Assembly (NCBI RefSeq): GCF_009720485.1
Contig: NZ_CP045245.1
Coordinates: forward strand, 2,542,001-2,606,000
DNA: 64,000 nt
Source of the DNA: Cellulomonas sp. JZ18
GTDB taxonomy: Bacteria > Actinomycetota > Actinomycetes > Actinomycetales > Cellulomonadaceae
Direction: 5' to 3'
Position numbers and translations under genes: made by a program. The notes under the pieces were generated by a model. It searched no databases, was not told the DNA's origin, and worked only from the letters and a program-made list of their open reading frames with translations. This document shows, one piece after another, positions 33,588 to 42,386 of the stretch (positions are counted from its first letter, which is position 1; the number at the start of each line of letters is the position of its first letter).

Positions 33588-34831
33588 GGCCCGCAGCGCT
33601 CACCCGCGCCACCGGCACGACGTCCCCGAGCGACGACCCCACCCTGCTGCCCCAGCTGCCCCCCGCGGAGCGCCGGTTCGACCCGCTCGCGTGGCTCGAC
33701 GCCTTCTGGAGCTGGTTCGTCGGCCTGCCCATGCGGATCGTCATCATCGTCGCGGTCGGCGCACTCGTCCTCGCGCTGCTGCGCCGGCTCATCGGCTCGA
33801 TCACGAACCACATCGCCAACGGCGACTCGCTGCTCGAGCGCGGCGTGCTCAAGCCCCTCGGCGGCAGCGAGGTCCGCTCGGTGCTGCAGCGGGCCAACCC
33901 CGTGGCGGCCGCGCGCCGCACCCAGCGGGCCCGCACGATCGGCTCCGTCCTGCGCTCGACGGCGTCCGTGGTGGTCGGGTCGATCACGGTGGTGCTGGTC
34001 CTGGACCAGCTGCGCGTCAACATCGCCCCGCTCATCGCGTCCGCCGGGGTCGTCGGAGTCGCGGTCGGCTTCGGCGCGCAGGCGCTCGTCAAGGACTTCC
34101 TGTCGGGGCTCTTCATGCTGCTGGAGGACCAGTACGGCGTCGGCGACGTCGTGGACGTGGGGCCCGCCACGGGGACCGTCGAGGCCGTCGCGCTGCGGGT
34201 GACGAAGATCCGGGACGCCGACGGCACGCTCTGGTACGTGCCCAACGGGTCGATGCTGCGGGTGGGCAACAAGACCCAGGGCTTCGGCACCGCGGTCGTC
34301 GAGCTGGACGTCGACTACTTCGCCGACCTCGACGAGGTGCGCGCCCTGCTGGAGCGGGCGGCGGCGGAGGTCGCCGCGGAGCCCGTCGTGGGCGCGTTCG
34401 TGCAGGGCTCGCCCACGGTGACCGGGGCGGAGCGGCTCAGCGCCGAGGCCGTCACGGTCAAGCTGAGCCTGCGCACCGAGCCGGGCAAGCACTGGGAGGT
34501 GGGGCGGCACCTGCGTGCCGCCGTGCGCCGGCACCTGACCGAGGCGGGCATCCCGCTGGGTGGTCAGCGGGACCTGCTCGCGGCGCACCGCGAGGTGCTC
34601 GCCGGCCCGGCGTCCGCCGGCACGGGCGAGCCGTCCGCCGGCACGGGCGAGCCGTCCGCCGGCACGGGCGAGGGCGAGAGCTCCGGCACGACCGAGGGCG
34701 CACGCCCCGCGACCGACCCCGCGACCGACCCCGCGACCGACCCCGCGGCCACGCAGCAGGACCGCGACCCCCACGACACCCCGGTGCACGACGCGGTGCA
34801 CCCGGACCCCGGCCGGAGCCGGCGGACCTGA
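33584..34831 (+). CDS. Small-conductance mechanosensitive channel (MscS family)
   Basis: A 415-residue membrane channel that opens on hypo-osmotic shock. Three membrane spans are visible: MRIVIIVAVGALVLALL (about 45-62), SVVVGSITVVLVLDQL and the Gly/Ala-rich pore helix ASAGVVGVAVGFGAQALVKDFLSG followed by the beta domain (GDVVDVGPATGTVEAVALRVTKIRDADG, LWYVPNGSMLRVGNKTQ). The last 75 residues are a low-complexity cytoplasmic tail with Ser/Thr/Gly/Pro- and Ala/Thr/Asp/Pro-rich tandem repeats not usual in MscS. GTG 33584 overlaps the peptidase stop, with GAGGAGGG upstream. Confidence 0.92.
   Translation: MRPAALTRATGTTSPSDDPTLLPQLPPAERRFDPLAWLDAFWSWFVGLPMRIVIIVAVGALVLALLRRLIGSITNHIANGDSLLERGVLKPLGGSEVRSVLQRANPVAAARRTQRARTIGSVLRSTASVVVGSITVVLVLDQLRVNIAPLIASAGVVGVAVGFGAQALVKDFLSGLFMLLEDQYGVGDVVDVGPATGTVEAVALRVTKIRDADGTLWYVPNGSMLRVGNKTQGFGTAVVELDVDYFADLDEVRALLERAAAEVAAEPVVGAFVQGSPTVTGAERLSAEAVTVKLSLRTEPGKHWEVGRHLRAAVRRHLTEAGIPLGGQRDLLAAHREVLAGPASAGTGEPSAGTGEPSAGTGEGESSGTTEGARPATDPATDPATDPAATQQDRDPHDTPVHDAVHPDPGRSRRT
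34613..34672 (+). repeat. 21-bp tandem repeat in the mscS tail
   Basis: Nearly three copies of a 21-base unit starting TCCGCCGGCACGGGCGAG, encoding SAGTGEP repeats in frame. Confidence 0.9.
34709..34744 (+). repeat. 12-bp tandem repeat in the mscS tail
   Basis: Three exact copies of GCGACCGACCCC, encoding ATDP repeats near the C-terminus of the channel. Confidence 0.9.
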
Positions 34832-34849
34832 CCGCGGGCGGCGGGCGGG

Positions 34850-35317
34850 TCAGTCCCGGGGCGACCACTCCAGCAGCGGCTCCCCGGCCTCGACCCGCTC
34901 GCCGTCCGCGACGAGCTGGGTGAGCGTCGCGGGGTCGCCCTGCAGGACGACGACCGGGCACACGGTGGCGAGGCCGGCGTCGGCGACCGCGGCCGGCGAC
35001 CACGTGATCACGGTCTCGCCCGCCCGCACGCGCCGGCCGGCCTCGACGTGCACCGTGAACCCCGCACCGCCGAGGCCGACGGTGTCGATGCCGGCGTGCA
35101 CGAGAACGCCGCGCTCGCCGCCGAGCTCAAGGGCGAACGCGTGCGGGTGCAGCGCCCCGACCGCGCCCGCGCAGGGCGCGAGCACGTCCGCACGGTCGAC
35201 GGCGTCGGGATGCACGGCGACACCGGGGCCGACCATCTGCTCGGCGAAGACGGGGTCGGGCACCTCGGCCAGCGGCCGGACGACACCCGTCACCGGGCTG
35301 ACCAGCCGCACGACCAC
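34850..35317 (-). CDS. crr: PTS glucose-type IIA protein
   Basis: A 155-residue IIA component of the glucose/N-acetylglucosamine family, which passes phosphate from HPr to IIB. The fold is recognisable from SPVTGVVRPLAEVPDPVFAEQMVGPGVAV. The two active-site histidines are His59 (LHPHAFAL) and His74 (VLVHAGIDTVGL), 15 residues apart as in E. coli IIA-Glc; His74 is the phosphorylated one. GTG 35317 lies one base past the IIB stop, so the two are co-translated; an in-frame GTG at 35311 is an alternative. Convergent with mscS. Confidence 0.93.
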   Translation of the reverse strand: MVVRLVSPVTGVVRPLAEVPDPVFAEQMVGPGVAVHPDAVDRADVLAPCAGAVGALHPHAFALELGGERGVLVHAGIDTVGLGGAGFTVHVEAGRRVRAGETVITWSPAAVADAGLATVCPVVVLQGDPATLTQLVADGERVEAGEPLLEWSPRD

Positions 35318-35318
35318 G

Positions 35319-35549
35319 TCAGCGGAGGGTGTCGAGCTCGGCCGCGAGGTTGTCCGCCTCGGGACCGACGATGACCTGCACGATGCGGCCGGAGCGCACG
35401 ACGCCGAACGCGCCGCTCGCCTTGAGGGCGGCCTCGTCGACCAGCTCCGCGTCGCCCACCTCGACCCGCAGCCGCGTGATGCAGGGCTCGAGGTCGACCA
35501 CGTTGGTCTCCCCGCCCAGGGCGGCCAGGATCTGCTGTGCCTTGCTCAA
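35319..35549 (-). CDS. PTS glucose/N-acetylglucosamine-type IIB protein
   Basis: A 76-residue free-standing IIB domain. The phosphocysteine is Cys23 in NVVDLEPCITRLRVEV. SGAFGVVRSGRIVQVIVGPEADNLAAEL completes the family pattern. The start is most likely TTG 35549 (SKAQQILAALGG follows), with GGGGAG six bases upstream; the ATG at 35582 would add an unlikely 11-residue tail. It is cotranscribed with IIA. No IIC permease or HPr gene is in the window, so the partner permease must be encoded elsewhere. Confidence 0.9.
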   Translation of the reverse strand: MSKAQQILAALGGETNVVDLEPCITRLRVEVGDAELVDEAALKASGAFGVVRSGRIVQVIVGPEADNLAAELDTLR

Positions 35550-35879
35550 GTGGTTCTCCCCACGATCCGTCGCGACGCGCACGGCCCGCGCACCGCCGCG
35601 GTGCGGGGCACCGGTCGGTGCGTGCCCACCAGGCTACCGCCGCCGCCGCCGCACCACCCACCGGGTCCGCACACCGGTCCTCGGTCCCTGGTGCGCCGCC
35701 GCCGCGTGTGCTGGCACCGGGCCGTGCCCGCCACGCCGGGCGTGTCGAGGCTGGCACGGCGGGCGCAGGGCGCGCCAGACTGCCACCGGCCGACGACGTC
35801 GTCGGCCGGTGCGTCCAGCACCGGGCGGCTCCGCGGCCCGTGCACCCGGGCGCACCGTGCGAGCAGCGAGGAGGTACGC
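35550..35879. promoter_or_regulatory. Divergent control region between PTS IIB and ptsI
   Basis: 330 bases without a supported gene. It separates the divergent IIB-IIA and ptsI transcripts and contains a 28-bp perfect palindrome (35784-35811). CAGACT (35777-35782) just before the palindrome could be a weak -10 for ptsI. No other structure stands out. Confidence 0.55.
35784..35811. promoter_or_regulatory. 28-bp perfect palindrome upstream of ptsI
   Basis: Half-site CACCGGCCGACGAC is followed at once by its exact complement. With no loop it is more like a DNA operator (or a cruciform-prone site) than a terminator. It lies 68 bases before the ptsI start codon, where a repressor or activator of the PTS would bind. 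Confidence 0.5.
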
Positions 35880-37565
35880 GTGGGCAGCACGTCCGTCGTC
35901 ACCGGCATCGGCGTCAGCCCCGGACGCGCGGTCGCACCGGCGGCGCTCCTGCCCGAGCCGGTCGCCGAGCCGCCCGCCGGGCGCCGCCTGCCGCCGGGCG
36001 CGGACACGGAGGCCGCCGCCGCACGGGTCGCCGAGGCGGCCGAGGCCGTGCGCGCCGAGCTCGACGCCGCCGCCGAGGCCGCCGAGGGCCCGAGCGCCGA
36101 CCTGCTGTTCGCGACCGCGGCGATGGCCGCGGACCCGTCCCTCGTCGCGGACGCCCAGGACCGCGTGCGCGCCGAGCACCTGGTGCCCGAGCGCGCGGTG
36201 TGGGAGGCGGCGGACGCGGTCGCGGCACAGCTGGCCGAGCTCGGCGGCTACATGGCCGAGCGCGTGCGCGACGTCGTCGACGTGCGGGACCGGCTGGTCG
36301 CACGCCTGACCGGACGTCCCGCGCCGGGCCTGCCGGTGCGTCCGCACCCGTACGTGCTCGTGGCCCACGACCTCGCCCCCGCGCTCACGGCCACGCTCGA
36401 CCCGGAGCGTGTGCTCGCCGTCGTCACCGCCGCCGGGGGCCCGACCTCGCACACGGCGATCCTGGCGCGCGCCCGGGGCATCCCGGCGGTCGTCGCGGCC
36501 GCCGGGGCCGCCGCGGTGGCCGAGGGGACGTCGCTGCTCGTCGACGGCGCGTCGGGCACGGTGACGCTCGACCCCGCCCCCGAGGCGGTCGCGCGCGTGC
36601 GGGCGCGTGCCGCGGCGGTGCGCACCTTCGACGGCGACGGGCGCACCGCGGACGGGCACCGCGTCGAGCTGCTCGCGAACGTCGGCGACCCGGCCGAGGC
36701 GGAGGCCGCCGCGGCCTCCGGTGCGCAGGGCGTCGGGCTGTTCCGCACGGAGTTCGCGTTCCTCGACCGCACCGAGGCGCCGGGCGTCGACGAGCAGGTC
36801 GCGGCCTACGGGCGCGTCCTCGCGGCGTTCACCGGTCGCAAGGTCGTCGTGCGCACCCTCGACGCGGGCGCGGACAAGCCGCTGCCGTTCCTGCACGCGG
36901 CGCCGGAGGCGAACCCGGCGCTCGGCGTCCGCGGGCTGCGGGTCGCCGACGCCCAGCCGCAGGTGCTCGAGGACCAGCTCACGGCGATCGCCCGCGCCGC
37001 CGCCGAGCACCCGGGCACCACGACGTGGGTCATGGCGCCCATGGTGGCCACCGTCGAGGAGACGGAGGCGTTCGTCGGGGCGTGCGCGCGGCACGGGCTG
37101 ACGACGGCCGGGATCATGGTCGAGGTGCCGAGCGCGGCCCTGCTCGCCGCCCCGATGCTCGCGCACGCCGCGTTCGCCAGCATCGGCACGAACGACCTCA
37201 CGCAGTACACGATGGCCGCCGACCGCCTGCTCGGTGCCGTGGCCCGCCTGTCCGACGCCTGGCAGCCGGCCGTGCTGCGCCTCGTGGAGGCGACCGCCCT
37301 GGGCGGTGCGGCGCAGGGGCGACCCGTCGGCGTCTGCGGCGAGGCCGCGGCCGACCCGGCGCTCGCGGTCGTGCTCGCGGGGCTCGGCGTCACGTCCCTG
37401 TCGATGACGCCCCGCGCGCTGCCCGACGTCGCGGCCGTGCTCGCGGCGACCCCGTGGGACGAGTGCCGGCGCCTCGCACGGCTGGCGGTCGAGTCCCCCG
37501 GCGCCGACCACGCGCGGTCCGTCGTGCGGCGCGCGCTGCCCGTGCTCGAGGAGCTCGGGCTCTGA
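35880..37565 (+). CDS. ptsI: Phosphoenolpyruvate-protein phosphotransferase (PTS enzyme I)
   Basis: Enzyme I takes phosphate from PEP and passes it to HPr, the first step of sugar uptake by the PTS. The 561-residue product has the swivelling His domain with His191 in GGPTSHTAILARARGIPAVV, then the PEP-binding barrel (VGLFRTEFAFLDR, VVVRTLDAGADKPLPF, GIMVEVPSAAL) and the active-site Cys in GVCGEAAADP. GTG 35880 follows GAGGAGGT. A short hairpin ACACGC-CGG-GCGTGT lies directly after the stop. HPr is not adjacent. Confidence 0.95.
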   Translation: MGSTSVVTGIGVSPGRAVAPAALLPEPVAEPPAGRRLPPGADTEAAAARVAEAAEAVRAELDAAAEAAEGPSADLLFATAAMAADPSLVADAQDRVRAEHLVPERAVWEAADAVAAQLAELGGYMAERVRDVVDVRDRLVARLTGRPAPGLPVRPHPYVLVAHDLAPALTATLDPERVLAVVTAAGGPTSHTAILARARGIPAVVAAAGAAAVAEGTSLLVDGASGTVTLDPAPEAVARVRARAAAVRTFDGDGRTADGHRVELLANVGDPAEAEAAAASGAQGVGLFRTEFAFLDRTEAPGVDEQVAAYGRVLAAFTGRKVVVRTLDAGADKPLPFLHAAPEANPALGVRGLRVADAQPQVLEDQLTAIARAAAEHPGTTTWVMAPMVATVEETEAFVGACARHGLTTAGIMVEVPSAALLAAPMLAHAAFASIGTNDLTQYTMAADRLLGAVARLSDAWQPAVLRLVEATALGGAAQGRPVGVCGEAAADPALAVVLAGLGVTSLSMTPRALPDVAAVLAATPWDECRRLARLAVESPGADHARSVVRRALPVLEELGL

Positions 37566-37644
37566 CACGCCGGGCGTGTGACGTGCGCCCCGACGCAGCC
37601 GCGCAGCCCCGGTGCGCGGCGCGGGCCGTGTGAGGATGGGCGCC

Positions 37645-38028
37645 GTGAGAGCCGACTCGTTCTACGAGGCCGTCGGCGGGCACGAGACATTCGTCCGGCT
37701 CGTCGACGAGTTCTACCGGGGCGTCGCCGAGGACCCGGTGCTCAAGCCGATGTACCCCGAGGAGGACCTGGGGCCGGCCGCGGAGCGCCTGACGCTGTTC
37801 CTCGAGCAGTACTGGGGCGGCCCGACCACCTACTCCGAGCAGCGCGGCCACCCCCGCCTGCGCATGCGGCACGCCCCCTACAAGGTGAACCCCGACGCGC
37901 GCGACCGCTGGCTGCGGCACATGCGCACGGCCGTCGACAGCCTCGACCTCGCGCCGCTGCACCGCGCGCAGCTGTGGGACTACCTCGAGCGCGCCGCCTT
38001 CTCCATGCTCAACACGTTCGAGGACTGA
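37645..38028 (+). CDS. glbO: Truncated hemoglobin, group II (GlbO type)
   Basis: A 127-residue 2-on-2 globin very like mycobacterial Glb[21 protein letters not shown] at the start, then [23 protein letters not shown], and [19 protein letters not shown]. The proximal heme histidine is His76 and the B10 tyrosine Tyr24. Group II globins bind O2 tightly and are linked to redox defence or O2 delivery to the respiratory chain. GTG 37645 is chosen because GAGG lies nine bases upstream; ATG 37636 is an alternative with worse spacing. The thioesterase II gene follows after 13 bases. Confidence 0.93.
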   Translation: MRADSFYEAVGGHETFVRLVDEFYRGVAEDPVLKPMYPEEDLGPAAERLTLFLEQYWGGPTTYSEQRGHPRLRMRHAPYKVNPDARDRWLRHMRTAVDSLDLAPLHRAQLWDYLERAAFSMLNTFED

Positions 38029-38041
38029 GGACCAGCCCGCC

Positions 38042-38926
38042 ATGACCGACGCCGACGTGCGCCCCGACGACCCCACCGCCGCCGTGCTGCGCGTCCTCGA
38101 CGTCGAGGCCGACGCCGAGACCCCCGACCTGTTCCACGCCACGAGCCTCGCCCAGCCCGGCGGGCGCGTGTTCGGCGGCCAGGTGCTCGCGCAGGCGCTG
38201 CTGGCCGCCGGCCGCACGACGCCGGCCGAGCGGCTCCCCCACTCGCTGCACGGCTACTTCCTGCGCCCGGGTGACGTGACCAAGCCGATCGCCCTCACCG
38301 TGGAGCGGCTGCGCGACGGCCGGTCGTTCACGGCCCGGCGCACGCACGCGCTGCAGGACGGGCAGCCGATCCTGTCGATGATCGCCTCGTTCCAGGAGGA
38401 GCAGCCCGGCGTGGAGTACGCCGAGACGATGCCCGCCGACGTGCCCGACCCGGAGGACGTGGTGTCGGCGCTCGACCAGCTGGGCGGCATCGACCACCCC
38501 GTCGCGAAGTTCTGGACGCAGGAGGCCGCGTTCGACGTGCGGCACGTGGGCGGCTCGCTGTACCTGGACGCCGACCCCGACCCGGGCCTGGGGCGCCAGG
38601 CGGTGTGGATGCGCTCGCGCGCACCGCTGCCGGACGACCAGCTCCTGCACCGGGCGCTGCTCGCCTACGCGTGCGACCAGGTCATGCTCGAGCCGGTCCT
38701 GCGGCGCGCCGGCCGCTCCTGGGTGACGCCCGGGCTGTCGATGGCGAGCCTCGACCACGCGATGTGGTGGCACCGGGACGTGCGCGTCGACGACTGGCTG
38801 CTGTACGTGCAGTCCACGCCGAGCGCGCAGGGCGGCCGGGGCCTGGGCGCGGCACGCGTGTTCACGCGCGAGGGCGTCCTCGTGGCGACCGTCGCGCAGG
38901 AGGGCATGGTGCGCCTGCCGCTGTGA
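38042..38926 (+). CDS. tesB: Acyl-CoA thioesterase II
   Basis: A 294-residue double-hotdog thioesterase that hydrolyses acyl-CoA to free acid and CoA. Family landmarks: RVFGGQVLAQALLAAGRT, SLHGYFLRPGD, RDGRSFTARRTHALQDGQ in the first hotdog and SMASLDHAMWWHRD in the second, where Asp joins Gln/Thr residues in catalysis. Directly downstream of the globin gene (13 bases), probably the same transcript. Confidence 0.94.
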   Translation: MTDADVRPDDPTAAVLRVLDVEADAETPDLFHATSLAQPGGRVFGGQVLAQALLAAGRTTPAERLPHSLHGYFLRPGDVTKPIALTVERLRDGRSFTARRTHALQDGQPILSMIASFQEEQPGVEYAETMPADVPDPEDVVSALDQLGGIDHPVAKFWTQEAAFDVRHVGGSLYLDADPDPGLGRQAVWMRSRAPLPDDQLLHRALLAYACDQVMLEPVLRRAGRSWVTPGLSMASLDHAMWWHRDVRVDDWLLYVQSTPSAQGGRGLGAARVFTREGVLVATVAQEGMVRLPL

Positions 38927-38986
38927 CGTGCGCCCGCACGGCCCGCTCGACGAGCGCACGGCCGGCGCGCGGGCGACACTCCCGGC

Positions 38987-39985
38987 ATGGTCCGGCTCCG
39001 ACGTGTGCGCATCGACCAGCCCGGCTGGACCCGGCGCCGGGCGGGCAAGGGCTTCGTGTACCTCGACGTCGACCGGCGGCGCATCGACGACCCCGAGCAC
39101 CTCGAGCGCGTCTCCACGCTGGCGATCCCGCCCGCGTGGAAGGACGTGTGGATCTGCCCCTGGCCGAACGGGCACATCCAGGCCGCCGGCTTCGACGACG
39201 CGCAGCGCCGCCAGTACCTGTACCACCAGCAGTGGCACGCCCGGCGGGCGCGGCTCAAGCACGACCACGTCCTCGAGGTCGCCCGGCGCCTGCCCGCGGC
39301 GCGCCGCCGCGTGAAGGCCGACCTCGCGCTCGAGGGCATGCCGCGGGACAAGGCGCTCGCGCTCGCGTTCCGGCTGCTCGACCGGGCGTACCTGCGGGTC
39401 GGCGGCGAGGGGTACGCGCGGCGCAACGGCTCGTTCGGGCTCGCGACGCTGCGCAAGGAGCACGTGCACGTGCTCGAGCCGGAGCGGGACGACGACCCGG
39501 GTGCGGTGCACCTGGTGTTCCCCGCCAAGTCCGGCCAGGTGCGCGACACCGTCGTCGAGGACGAGGTCGTCGCGGACCTGTGCCGCACGCTCCTGCGCCG
39601 CCGCGACCCGAGCCCGGAGCTGCTCGCCTGGCACGACGAGCGCGGGTGGCACGACGTGACGAGCAGCGACGTCGCCGCGTACGTCAAGGACCGGCTCGGC
39701 GACGCCTCGCCCAAGGACTTCCGCACGTGGCACGCGACCGTCCTGGCCGCGCGCGGCCTCGCCGAGGCCGGACCCGCGCCGGCGAGCGAGCGCGGGCGGC
39801 GGCGCGTGGTGTCGTCGGTCGTGAAGGCGGTGGCGGAGGAGCTGGGGAACACCCCGGCGGTCGCGCGCGCCTCCTACATCGACCCGCGCGTGGTGGACCT
39901 GTGGGAGCGCGGCGAGACGATCACCCCCACCCGGTCGCAGGCGGTGGCCGAGAAGCGCACGCTGGCGATGCTGTCGTCGTCCTGA
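38987..39985 (+). CDS. DNA topoisomerase IB (poxvirus-like)
   Basis: A 332-residue type IB enzyme that nicks and reseals one DNA strand through a 3'-phosphotyrosine. The N-terminal domain shows RIDDPEHLERVSTLAIPPAWKDVWICPWPNGHIQA. The catalytic domain has YLRVGGEGYARRNGSFGLATL with the first Arg, PAKSGQ with Lys, SPKDFRTWHAT with the second Arg and His, and the nucleophile Tyr297 in NTPAVARASYIDPRVV. Such small bacterial IB enzymes are common in actinobacteria and probably relax supercoils beside topoisomerase I. ATG 38987 is used. Confidence 0.93.
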   Translation: MVRLRRVRIDQPGWTRRRAGKGFVYLDVDRRRIDDPEHLERVSTLAIPPAWKDVWICPWPNGHIQAAGFDDAQRRQYLYHQQWHARRARLKHDHVLEVARRLPAARRRVKADLALEGMPRDKALALAFRLLDRAYLRVGGEGYARRNGSFGLATLRKEHVHVLEPERDDDPGAVHLVFPAKSGQVRDTVVEDEVVADLCRTLLRRRDPSPELLAWHDERGWHDVTSSDVAAYVKDRLGDASPKDFRTWHATVLAARGLAEAGPAPASERGRRRVVSSVVKAVAEELGNTPAVARASYIDPRVVDLWERGETITPTRSQAVAEKRTLAMLSSS

Positions 39986-40043
39986 CGCCCGGGCGCCGGA
40001 CGCTCCGCGTGCGTCGGCCGGCGCCGGCCCGCAGACTGCCGGG

Positions 40044-41750
40044 GTGAGGCACCGGGACGCACCGCCGCCCGGCGCGCCGACGTCCACGCCCGACGCACCC
40101 ACCGGGCCGGACCTGGCGCCCGAGCCCGTGGCCCGCACGCTCGCCGGGCTCGTGCCCGGCACGGGACCCGACGGCCGTCCCCGGCCGGACGCACCGGTGG
40201 CCGCCGTCACGGGCGTCACGGGGTACGTCGGCGGGCGCCTGGTGCCCGAGCTGCTCGCCGCCGGCTACCGCGTCCGCGCCCTCGCCCGGCACCCGGAGCG
40301 GCTGCGGGGACGCCCCTGGTACGACGAGGTCGAGGTGGTCGAGGCCGACGCGTCCGACCTCGACGCGATCCGGTCGGGGCTCGCCGGCGCCGACGTCGCC
40401 TACTACCTCGTCCACGCGCTCGGGTCGGGGCGCCGCTTCGAGCAGCGGGACCGGCGCACAGCGCTCACGTTCGCGCGCGCGGCCCGCGAGGCCGCCGTCG
40501 GACGGGTCGTGTACCTGGGCGGCCTGCACCCCGAGGGTGAGGAGCTCTCCCCGCACCTGGCCTCGCGGACCGAGGTCGGCGAGATCCTGCTGGCCTCCGG
40601 GGTGCCCACGACGGTGCTGCGGGCGGCGGTCGTCCTCGGGTCGGGGTCGGCGTCGTTCGAGATGATGCGGTACCTCACCGAGCGGCTGCCGGCGATGACC
40701 GTGCCGACGTGGGTGGACAACCGCATCCAGCCGATCGCGGTCCGCGACGTGCTGCGCTACCTCGTGGGCGCGGCGTCGATGCCCGCCGACGTGTCCCGCG
40801 CCTTCGACATCGGCGGCCCCGACGTCCTCACCTACCGGGAGATGATGCAGCGGTACGCGGCGATCTCGGACCTGCCCCGCCGGGTCATCGTCGGCGTCCC
40901 CGTGCTCACGCCCCGCCTGTCGAGCCTGTGGGTGTCGCTCGTGACACCCGTCCCCGGCGGTCTCGCACGCCCCCTGGTCGAGTCCCTCGTGCACGAGGTC
41001 GTCTGCGACGAGCACGACGTCGCGGCGTACGTGCCCGACCCGCCGGGAGGTCTCGTGGGGTTCGACCGCGCGGTGCGCCTCGCGCTCGCCCGCATCGGGG
41101 AGGCGGGCGTGGCGACGCGCTGGTCGTCGGCCGCGGTGCCGGGCGCGCCCAGCGACCCGCTGCCCTCCGACCCCGACTGGGCGGGCGGCTCGCTGTACGT
41201 CGACGAGCGGCGCGTGGAGGTGGACGCCTCGCCCGCGGCGCTGTGGCGCGTGCTCGAGGCCGTCGGCGGCGAGCGCGGCTGGTTCTCCTGGTCCCTCGCC
41301 TGGCGCGTGCGGGGGCTGCTCGACCGGGTCGTCGGCGGGCCGGGCCTGCGCCGGGGCCGGCGCGACCCGCACCGCCTGCGCGTCGACGACGCGGTCGACT
41401 TCTGGCGCGTCGAGGCCGTCGAGCCGGGACGGCTGCTGCGGCTGCGGGCCGAGATGCGGCTGCCCGGCCTGGCGTGGCTCGAGCTGCGGGTGGAACCGGT
41501 GGACGGGCCTGCTCCCGGCGCGGACGACGCAGGACACGCGGACGACGCGGCGTGGACCCGCCCGCCCACCGTCTTCGCGCAGCGCGCCCTGTTCCACCCG
41601 CACGGTCTGGCCGGCCAGCTCTACTGGTGGTCGGTGTACCCGTTCCACGGCGTGGTGTTCGGGGGCATGCAGCGCAACATCGCCCGGGCCGCCGAGACGG
41701 CGGAGCGGGCGCGCACGGACGTCGCGCCGAACGCCGGCGGCCGTCCGTGA
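40044..41750 (+). CDS. NAD(P)-binding SDR-like protein fused to DUF2867
   Basis: A 568-residue two-domain protein. Residues about 50-380 are an atypical short-chain dehydrogenase (VAAVTGVTGYVGGRLVPELLAAGYRVRALAR, GADVAYYLVHALGSG, VVYLGGLHPEGEE, IQPIAVRDVLRYLVGA). The remainder is a DUF2867-like domain (YVDERRVEVDASPAALWRVLEAVGGERGWFSW ... RLRAEMRLPGLAWLELRV ... YPFHGVVFGGM). The catalytic SDR Tyr-x-x-x-Lys is not evident, so it may be a regulator or act on a quinone/lipid. The function is unknown. GTG 40044 is the first start of the frame. Confidence 0.85.
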   Translation: MRHRDAPPPGAPTSTPDAPTGPDLAPEPVARTLAGLVPGTGPDGRPRPDAPVAAVTGVTGYVGGRLVPELLAAGYRVRALARHPERLRGRPWYDEVEVVEADASDLDAIRSGLAGADVAYYLVHALGSGRRFEQRDRRTALTFARAAREAAVGRVVYLGGLHPEGEELSPHLASRTEVGEILLASGVPTTVLRAAVVLGSGSASFEMMRYLTERLPAMTVPTWVDNRIQPIAVRDVLRYLVGAASMPADVSRAFDIGGPDVLTYREMMQRYAAISDLPRRVIVGVPVLTPRLSSLWVSLVTPVPGGLARPLVESLVHEVVCDEHDVAAYVPDPPGGLVGFDRAVRLALARIGEAGVATRWSSAAVPGAPSDPLPSDPDWAGGSLYVDERRVEVDASPAALWRVLEAVGGERGWFSWSLAWRVRGLLDRVVGGPGLRRGRRDPHRLRVDDAVDFWRVEAVEPGRLLRLRAEMRLPGLAWLELRVEPVDGPAPGADDAGHADDAAWTRPPTVFAQRALFHPHGLAGQLYWWSVYPFHGVVFGGMQRNIARAAETAERARTDVAPNAGGRP

Positions 41751-41772
41751 CCGGTCGCTCCGCCGCCTCCCG

Positions 41773-42267
41773 TCAGCGGCGGCGGCGCAGGCGGACCGGC
41801 TCCTCGACGAACTGCTCCCACGCGGCCCGCTGCTCCGGCCCGATGCGCTGCGGCGCCCCGGTGCGCGCGTCCACCAGGACGAGCGTCGTGACCGCCCGCG
41901 CGTACACCTGCGAGCCCTCCACGGCGGCCGGGGCGTCGCGCACCTCGTAGCAGACGTCCAGGCTGGCGCCGCCCAGGTGCCCGATCCACATCTCGACGAC
42001 GACCGGTGCACGCCGGTAGCCGAGCGGCCGCACGTACTCGATCTCCTGGCGGGCGACGAGCGTGGACAGGCCGGCGCCGGGCCCGGCGTCGAGCACCGCG
42101 GTCGACCACGCGCCGTCGGGCCGCGTGCCGTCCGGGCCCACCGGGTGGCGCCAGAACGCCTCGATCCGCGCCTCCTCGAGCAGGCGCAGCATCTCCACGT
42201 TGTTCACGTGCGCGTACGCGTCCATGTCCGACCAGCGCAGCTGCACCGGCACCTCGAGCCGTGCCAT
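41773..42267 (-). CDS. Acyl-CoA thioesterase (YbgC/FadM hotdog family)
   Basis: A 164-residue single hotdog with the 4-hydroxybenzoyl-CoA-thioesterase-like motif VQLRWSDMDAYAHVNNVEMLRLLEEARIE; the Asp of SDMDAYAHVNN is the likely catalytic residue. ATG 42267 follows GGGAGGAGGACGACGG. It is the last gene of the long minus-strand run that begins with the GTPases, 119 bases after GTPase B1, and may be transcribed with it. The Arg-rich tail (VRLRRRR) is unusual. Confidence 0.9.
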   Translation of the reverse strand: MARLEVPVQLRWSDMDAYAHVNNVEMLRLLEEARIEAFWRHPVGPDGTRPDGAWSTAVLDAGPGAGLSTLVARQEIEYVRPLGYRRAPVVVEMWIGHLGGASLDVCYEVRDAPAAVEGSQVYARAVTTLVLVDARTGAPQRIGPEQRAAWEQFVEEPVRLRRRR

Positions 42268-42386
42268 CCGTCGTCCTCCTCCCGCCGCACGTGGCGGCGC
42301 GTCGTCCCGGCGGGGCGCCGGGGTCGTCATCGGGTCAGGTCGCACGCGACGTCGGCGGCGGACGGGGCCTGCGCGCGGCGACGCGC

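Noticed and set aside
40709..41950. Plus-strand alternative frame over the SDR-DUF2867 gene
   Set aside because: Arg/Gly/Ala-rich shadow of the real frame; the SDR motifs are all in the other frame.
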